Origin: Phlyctochytrium arcticum
Lineage: Eukaryota; Chytridiomycota; Chytridiomycetes; Chytridiales; Chytridiaceae
Assembly (NCBI GenBank): GCA_025602905.1
Contig: JAHLKI010000009.1
Span: 496,001-560,000, forward strand
DNA length: 64,000 bases
Direction of reading: 5' to 3'
Part shown: positions 58,798-64,000 of the stretch, piece after piece
How positions within the stretch are numbered: position 1 is the stretch's first letter
Layout: the number at the start of each line of letters is the position of its first letter
Translations under genes and position numbers: made by a program
The notes under the pieces: generated by a model
What the model saw: the letters and a program-made list of their open reading frames with translations, nothing else
What the model was told of the DNA's origin: nothing
The model's database searches: none

Positions 58798-60822
58798 CCC
58801 CCGGGATATTAGTTGTTCTTTTTAGTAGCATTTGAACGATACCATTATGTATGGGATAGTTTTGTGATACGTGCACTCTCTTTTTTTATCTTTGCATACC
58901 CAAACAGTACAATACATTCACACACAAAACACATCTTGGCTTTTTTACGTTTACCTCTTGACTCCTTCCTTCCGGGTTTTGACCGGAATTTTGCGCAACA
59001 AATGTCCACAGTGTAGCAGACTGACTCTCACTGACTTATATGTCGGTCCACCATCTCTTCATGATCAAAAGTAAAATTTACATAAACCTCATTGACGAAA
59101 CAGTACGGTACCGTAAAGAACGGAAATCGAAGCACGAAAGATGTTGTGGCAGAATTAAAACATTTTTTGCTCTGGCTCTATGGGCTAGGAAAACAGGAAG
59201 AGACAGGCAGACAGCAGGATAAATAGATAGATGCATTTGAAAGCGTACAATATGTTGTAGGTGACAGGGCCTGGATTCTCTTCTCCAAAACAACCCCAGA
59301 CTGCCTCTTTATATGATTTCACGAAAAAGTGACACTGGGTAAACTAAGAAATATACAATACTCTGCACCACTTGCGTTGGTAGCTAACGTGAAATTTCCC
59401 ACGATCCAATTACTAAGGCACGATTTTCGCTTGGCAGATTGCTTGAACTATCCAACCTCGGCTTCTTTGCGGATTCGATACCCCGGTGCACACGTGAGAC
59501 CAAGGTCCCAACTAATATGTTGGCCAACTCCATTTGCACCATCAGACCCCCATGAGATGCGCTTGGTGCGTTGCTATTCCAAATATAACTGTACGAACCT
59601 GTTGGTGGGAATGTTGCTATCTTGGGCTGTGATTTTTGGTGGATGCTGCCTTTCACACTTGGGCGAGGTCTTATTGACCTGACGGAGTACATATAACTGA
59701 AGGCTCAATTCTGCAAATCTTGACGTCGTTTTTGTGAGAGAGTTTCAGAAGTGCCTATCGTACCTAATACTGTACACATGAGCATGGATACTTACCCATG
59801 CCCAATTATACATAGTACTATGATGTTTTTGAAAGTGATTGGACTACCATCACTTCTGAACTGTTGGTTCAGGTTGATTGTCCTTCAATGATCTGGGGGA
59901 GAATCCAGCTCTCTTAAATGTCATTCAGTGATCGGACACTTCCTCTCGGATACATTTACGTTTTGATGTTGTTGTCTCTTCCTCTCCTCTCTTCTGCATC
60001 AACTTCTTCCTTCTTTGTCAAACACCTGTGCTTTTTATTTGCTGGCAATCGAAATGAAAATATTCCCTACATTGTACCCGAGCGAAGCGAGGGTTTACCC
60101 TCTCGTCTCTCAGGAATGAAAGACACCAAAAGAACAAACTAGCCATTTTCCAAAAAAAAAAGACTCTGAATGATTTTTCCCCATCTTCAAACAAAGAGAA
60201 TGAAAGAACAGAGAGACATTGGTAACAGCAACCAAACTTCAGATGCTGGAGTAAAATTAAACCCAAGTCCCTCTCTGATGCCAGGATGCCTTGCATCAAG
60301 CTTAGCTACTCGAGTACTTGTTTTGTTGGCAATTGCTGCAAATACTCCACATCCAATACACCAAATGCCCAAAAGTAAAACATAGGCGGACACATCCCAC
60401 AGTCCCAATTGGAGAATTCATTCCGTTATTTTCCCACCGACCTGAATTGGCGCAAATATCCAACGAGTATTATAGCCTTGCTCCGGAATCCGGATACCCG
60501 GCTCGTTGGCCATTATCAAGATGTATTTGATGTACTGTACATCTGATCCGGGCAAGGTCCCCGATCACACATCTGTATATATAGTATCGATTTCAGGATA
60601 TGTCTGGCATTGTTTTCCATTCATCCCCAATAGACATGACTGTCCCACACTGACTTCCTGTCCATAGTGTGGCGGTGAAAAAGAGTGGCATAGATAAACG
60701 ACGCGCGTTTGTTATCGATAAACAAGGTGGCAAATGTTCCCACGCTCCGTCTATAAAAGGCATGTCTCCTCAACGTCCCCCTGCTTTTTTAGACCTGCGC
60801 CTCGTTCACCAGTATATCTGAA

Positions 60823-61106
60823 AATGACGATTTGGTGGTGCATGGGTCCACGTCCTCCCGATGGTGCAACTCGCTGCTCTGAGCCAGTGATGAATGGGCA
60901 AGCTTCCAGTTCAGCTATTATGCTACTGCGATTGCAGGTAAGGCTCGTGAATGTTTGCCATTACCCCTTCTCTTTCTGTTTAAAGCTGATCAATGTATTG
61001 TACATAGTATCCGAAGATCCTCCGACTTGGGAATCCACCCGGTTATTCGCTCCCGACGGCAAGATTCAGGTTCACAACCACCAAGAGATTCGGACACCGG
61101 CCTAGT
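60823..61106 (+). CDS. Possible small spliced gene, unrecognised
   Basis: A convincing intron-like interval with donor GTAAGG (60938) and acceptor TACATAG (61008) lies inside this stretch. The second exon, read in one frame, gives SEDPPTWESTRLFAPDGKIQ and a stop at 61106, which looks protein-like, but then the first exon has no good ATG in the same frame; the frame from ATG 60823 enters a different second-exon frame. I therefore call only a possible gene of unknown product. Confidence 0.25.
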
Positions 61107-61350
61107 AGGATTTCTCGCGTAGTGGTGGATGCATTATCCGGTTCTACCAACCGTTATGTATTGCAATAATGTGTCTAGTAGCTAGATCAAAGCTTTTTCC
61201 GAGTCAGTTTACGCTGGGTCTACCTCGGTAGATGACCTAGACGGGAGGGTTCTCAATCAGTTGGTGCTGGCGGCTCCTGTAGGATAGCTGTGTGTATGTA
61301 TATGCCATTACTTTCCGCCGCCACACTATAGTATCGATGAATCCCACTTG

Positions 61351-61380
61351 GTTTGACATGGTTTGACACGGTTTGACATT
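61351..61380. repeat. Decamer repeat GTTTGACATG, three copies
   Basis: Three adjacent copies of a 10-nt unit (GTTTGACATG, GTTTGACACG, GTTTGACATT), inside the gene-poor region. Too short for a mobile element end; could be a regulatory-site array or chance duplication. Confidence 0.7.
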
Positions 61381-61812
61381 TGCTCCTTCAATGGATCTGG
61401 CCGATCTGGCACGGAAATCCCCACAGGGCTCAGAATTCAGATGAAAGAAATCCCTTGGAATGAAAACCCTGAATCGGCATGTGCAAAATGCAGAAGGCTA
61501 GGGCTCGGAGATCTGGTCAAAGATGCGGGCCGGCGGCGCACGTTGCACAGTCCTGGAACCGGGCGTCTGGCCAGCGTTGCACAAGCTGCACGAGCCAACA
61601 CCACGTGCTTGCGCAGCGCCTCCAACGTCACATGCCGCGATAAACCGGCCTCGTCTGGCAAAAGTCCGCCGGAAAAAACTTCAAGACACTCGGGCAGGCC
61701 CAGGCACAGTCATTGTCAGACAGACGGAAGAAAGAAAAAAACGGCGACGGCGATTAGGAACTTTGTAGCGAGTAGGACGGCGGCGACGAAAACTAGGAGT
61801 AGTAGGACTTGG

Positions 61813-61917
61813 CGACGACGACGACGATTACTGGGTCCAGGAAGAGGAAAGTGAGAAGGGAGAGGACAACGACGACGAAAGTGGGGACGACGACGACGAC
61901 GACGACGACGACGACAG
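61813..61917. repeat. GAC trinucleotide microsatellite
   Basis: Imperfect blocks of GAC/CGA repeats, the longest at about 61885-61917 (ten triplets). They sit 140-240 bp upstream of the CRAL-TRIO gene start, so they may lie in its 5' leader or promoter. Confidence 0.8.
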
Positions 61918-62054
61918 ATTAGTTTGAGAACGTATAGGAGTCGGAGGTGGTTTAAAGTCGGGAGCAAAGGACCCTCGGTGCTGCCCTCGGGGAAAAAGAA
62001 GACGCAAAACTTTTGAAAAAGGAAAACTGAGGGACGACGAGACTAAAAAGGGGG

Positions 62055-64000
62055 ATGGACCTGACTGCACTGGTTCGCGAACATGGCCCCGATATTGATC
62101 TCTTTCGCGAGCTGTTGGGGAAAACGATTGCCAATCTGCGGAAAGAAATGGAATTGTCGCGACGAGAGCTTCACCATCTGGCAGAGCTTCTCGTAGATGA
62201 GGGTAGGTTCTTATGCTCTTTCGGGCATTGAAAGAAACTAAAAGCTCCTTCCCAACAGCCCTCTTGTTTCGATTCCTCAAAAAGTATAAATATGATATCA
62301 CGGCTGCCCATTCTGCATTCCTTTCGCACATTGATTGGCGTCTCCAGAACGATCTGCCCAACCAAAGTCTTGCCTCGGTCACTCCCAACGCTCGGCACTA
62401 CTTGCAAAAGGGTCTCTTTCAATTCCTCCGTACCGACAAGTTGGGGCGGCCTGTAGCCATCCTCAACCTCCGCCATTATAATAAGAACCAGTCCCCCCAA
62501 CTCCTTGAAACCAACTCTGCTGGGACAGCTGCTGCCAGAACCCAAATGCAGAATTCGTCAGGCCCTCCAGATTATGAGGATATGCGATCTCTCTTTGTTC
62601 TGTCCATGGAAGTTGCCCGACGGCTGGTACAGTCTTTGAATGAGGAATTCCAACGGCGCAGGGACTGGTCTGCCTCTGACCTCACTGCTGGATCAAGCAG
62701 CAGCAGCAGTAGCACGACTAGCAGCACAACTTCCTTGGACATTGGAGCACTACCAGCCGATCGCGTCGTGACCCAAATGGCCATCATTATAGATCTGGAG
62801 GGCGTTGGAATGAACAACCTCAAATACGACATGATTCCTCTCTTCCACGACTTGTTTTCCAACCATTTCCCGCAAACGATTGGCACAGTGTACGTACTCA
62901 ACTACGGCTGGATCCATGCCGGTATCTGGTCCGTCATGAAAGCTGCCCTTCCCGCCGACGCCACCAAAAAACTCGTTTTTCTCACCCCCGCCCAACTCCA
63001 AAACCACATTGACCCAGAAAACATACCCACCATGTTTGGCGGCTCCGACTCGGCCACCTACAATCTGGCCAGATGTCCCGTCTTTTCCCATTTTGCTCAA
63101 CCCAACTACCACTGCACATCCCCTCGCGTCCACCGCCAACTCACGCTCCTCGACGTCGAAGACGAAGGATACCATGAGGACGACAATGACATTTGGTTTG
63201 ACGCTGTAGAAGGCCCCATGACGCCCTGTCGCTCTGCAGCCGACCTCCAAAACTTGCTTCGCGTCTCGAGCGGTCGAAACCTGCACGGAATGAACCGAGT
63301 CGGCAGTGCCAAATCACTCAAAAGCTTGGCTATGGCTTCACCGGGCACCGCTGGATTATTGACACCCTCAGGCATCGCCAACTCACGCTCATCCCCTCAC
63401 GTTAGTCAAGCCTACTACAAATCACCCATGCACTCCCCGCAACCTGGAACCCTTTCCCCAAGAACCTCTTTATCCGCCACCTATAATCCTTATTTCCCCC
63501 CTCTTCCCAAATACCATACCCTTAATTCCGACACCAATATCCCCTCCATCCGATTCCAACAATCAGGATCAGCACCCGTCCCACCCCGCCGTCCTCGCCG
63601 CCGAACAGCCCTCAAAAACACGCTTCTCTCCTACCTCGGCCCGCACCGCCCCCAACAACAGCAACAACAAATCACATTCTCCCAACAACAGCAACAACCA
63701 CCATCAGGCGTCGCCAAATACCGTAAACGCCATAAATCATACATGTTTCCCATCGGATTATTGGCGCTCACCCTCCTTGTTGCCACGACAGCCGCAGCCC
63801 TCCGGAACCCCCGCCGTCGTCACCAACTCGCCAAACTCTTATTTTCTACTGCGCAAAAGGCCAAAAAGCGTGGTGGTAATGGTGGTGGATCATCGTCCAA
63901 CTCTAATGGTGGGGGTGGAATGACCCGGATGGTGAAGGCTGTAGGCGGCTCGGATTCGGCTGTTGTCCGATCCACGCTTGAACAAAACAAGCTGTTTTTA
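62055..64000 (+). CDS. CRAL-TRIO (Sec14) domain protein, 3' partial
   Basis: Sec14-like proteins bind and move phosphoinositides and other lipids between membranes. Exon 62055-62202 and exon 62259 to the window end give at least 630 residues in frame. The N-terminal CRAL-TRIO-N helices carry LLFRFLKKYKYDITAA; the lipid-binding domain follows (IIIDLEGVGMNNLKYDMIP, then TVYVLNYGWIHAGIW and KLVFL), with a Ser-rich insertion at about residues 200-215. After a long Ser/Pro/Gln-rich region (residues 300-540) is one clear membrane helix at 545-565 (MFPIGLLALTLLVATTAAAL), then a basic Gly/Ser-rich stretch where the window ends. A membrane anchor behind a Sec14 domain is unusual for soluble Sec14 proteins but occurs in several fungal and motile-sperm-domain relatives. 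Confidence 0.85.

Larger units (their letters stand above)
58798..62054. other. Gene-poor region of 3.2 kb
   Basis: The longest stretch in the window without a gene I can support. It has runs of A or T (for example 60149-60160), several small repeats and frames mostly under 120 codons. I found no tRNA cloverleaf, no C/D box pair, and no transposon ends. One possible spliced exon pair is listed at 60823-61106. Confidence 0.5.

Noticed and set aside
59790..59803. A sequence resembling the 5' end of U1 snRNA (ATACTTACCC)
   Set aside because: The similarity stops after nine bases and no stem-loops or Sm site follow; ATACTTAC also arises from splice donor-like sequence by chance.
61363..61854. 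A 163-codon plus-strand frame before the CRAL-TRIO gene
   Set aside because: Very high Arg/Lys/Ser from GAC/CGA repeat sequence, no domain, and the start codon context is arbitrary.

Overview
The window is nuclear DNA of a zoosporic (flagellated) true fungus, most likely a chytrid. The fungal signs are a fused HIS7 (glutaminase plus cyclase in one chain), an SPX-ankyrin-GDPD protein of the GDE1 type, a fungal-style MATE-like membrane protein, and many short introns (mostly 43-97 nt, GT-AG). The flagellar signs are clear homologues of SPAG16/PF20 (axoneme central apparatus) and TPGS2 (tubulin polyglutamylase complex), together with a CCDC92/CCDC74-type coiled-coil protein and a 1756-residue WD40 protein of the WDR87/WDR97 style. 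The assignment to chytrids is inference; no rRNA or species-level marker is present. Exon structures were assembled by eye from reading frames, splice signals and phase; in every multi-exon model given with confidence the phases close without a stop codon.

Layout. 0-10 kb: the 3' part of an Ark/AAK1-family kinase (5' end outside the window), HIS7 in convergent orientation, two small unrecognised genes, a proline-rich protein, and the tRNA m5U methyltransferase TRM2/TRMT2A. 10-25 kb: V-ATPase subunit c, a CINP homologue, SmD2, the PP2A catalytic subunit (with a 10-nt micro-exon), the CCDC92-like protein, the 16-exon GDE1, a SET-domain protein, SF3B5 and sphingosine-1-phosphate lyase. 25-34 kb: a small charged protein, a GPALPP1 (DUF3752) homologue, a MATE-like transporter, an unknown protein with a possible degenerate PD-(D/E)xK fold, and mitochondrial Lon. 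34-48 kb: TPGS2 and SPAG16 diverging from a 152-bp gap, a DUF726 (TMCO4/Mil1) putative lipase, the 24-exon WD40 giant, and a FIST-domain protein. 48-64 kb: mitochondrial ribosome-silencing factor (RsfS/MALSU1), seipin, an intronless 2192-residue surface protein, about 3.2 kb with no convincing gene, and a CRAL-TRIO (Sec14) protein cut by the window end.

Most genes are compact housekeeping genes in divergent or convergent pairs with 100-300 bp between them; there are no transposons, CRISPR arrays, tRNAs or rRNAs that I could recognise. Themes that recur are flagellum/centriole (TPGS2, SPAG16, WD40 giant, CCDC92-like), splicing (SmD2, SF3B5, possibly GPALPP1) and lipid metabolism (sphingosine-1-phosphate lyase, GDE1, seipin, DUF726, CRAL-TRIO).

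The most unusual object is the gene at 52219-58797. It has a signal peptide, a Ser/Thr/Ala mucin-like stalk built on tandem DNA repeats, several copies of a Cys/Trp module I cannot name, an REJ-like region, a GAIN-like helical region with a degenerate GPS just before a single C-terminal membrane helix, and a short tail. It reads like the extracellular half of a polycystin-1/PKDREJ protein placed on one membrane helix.
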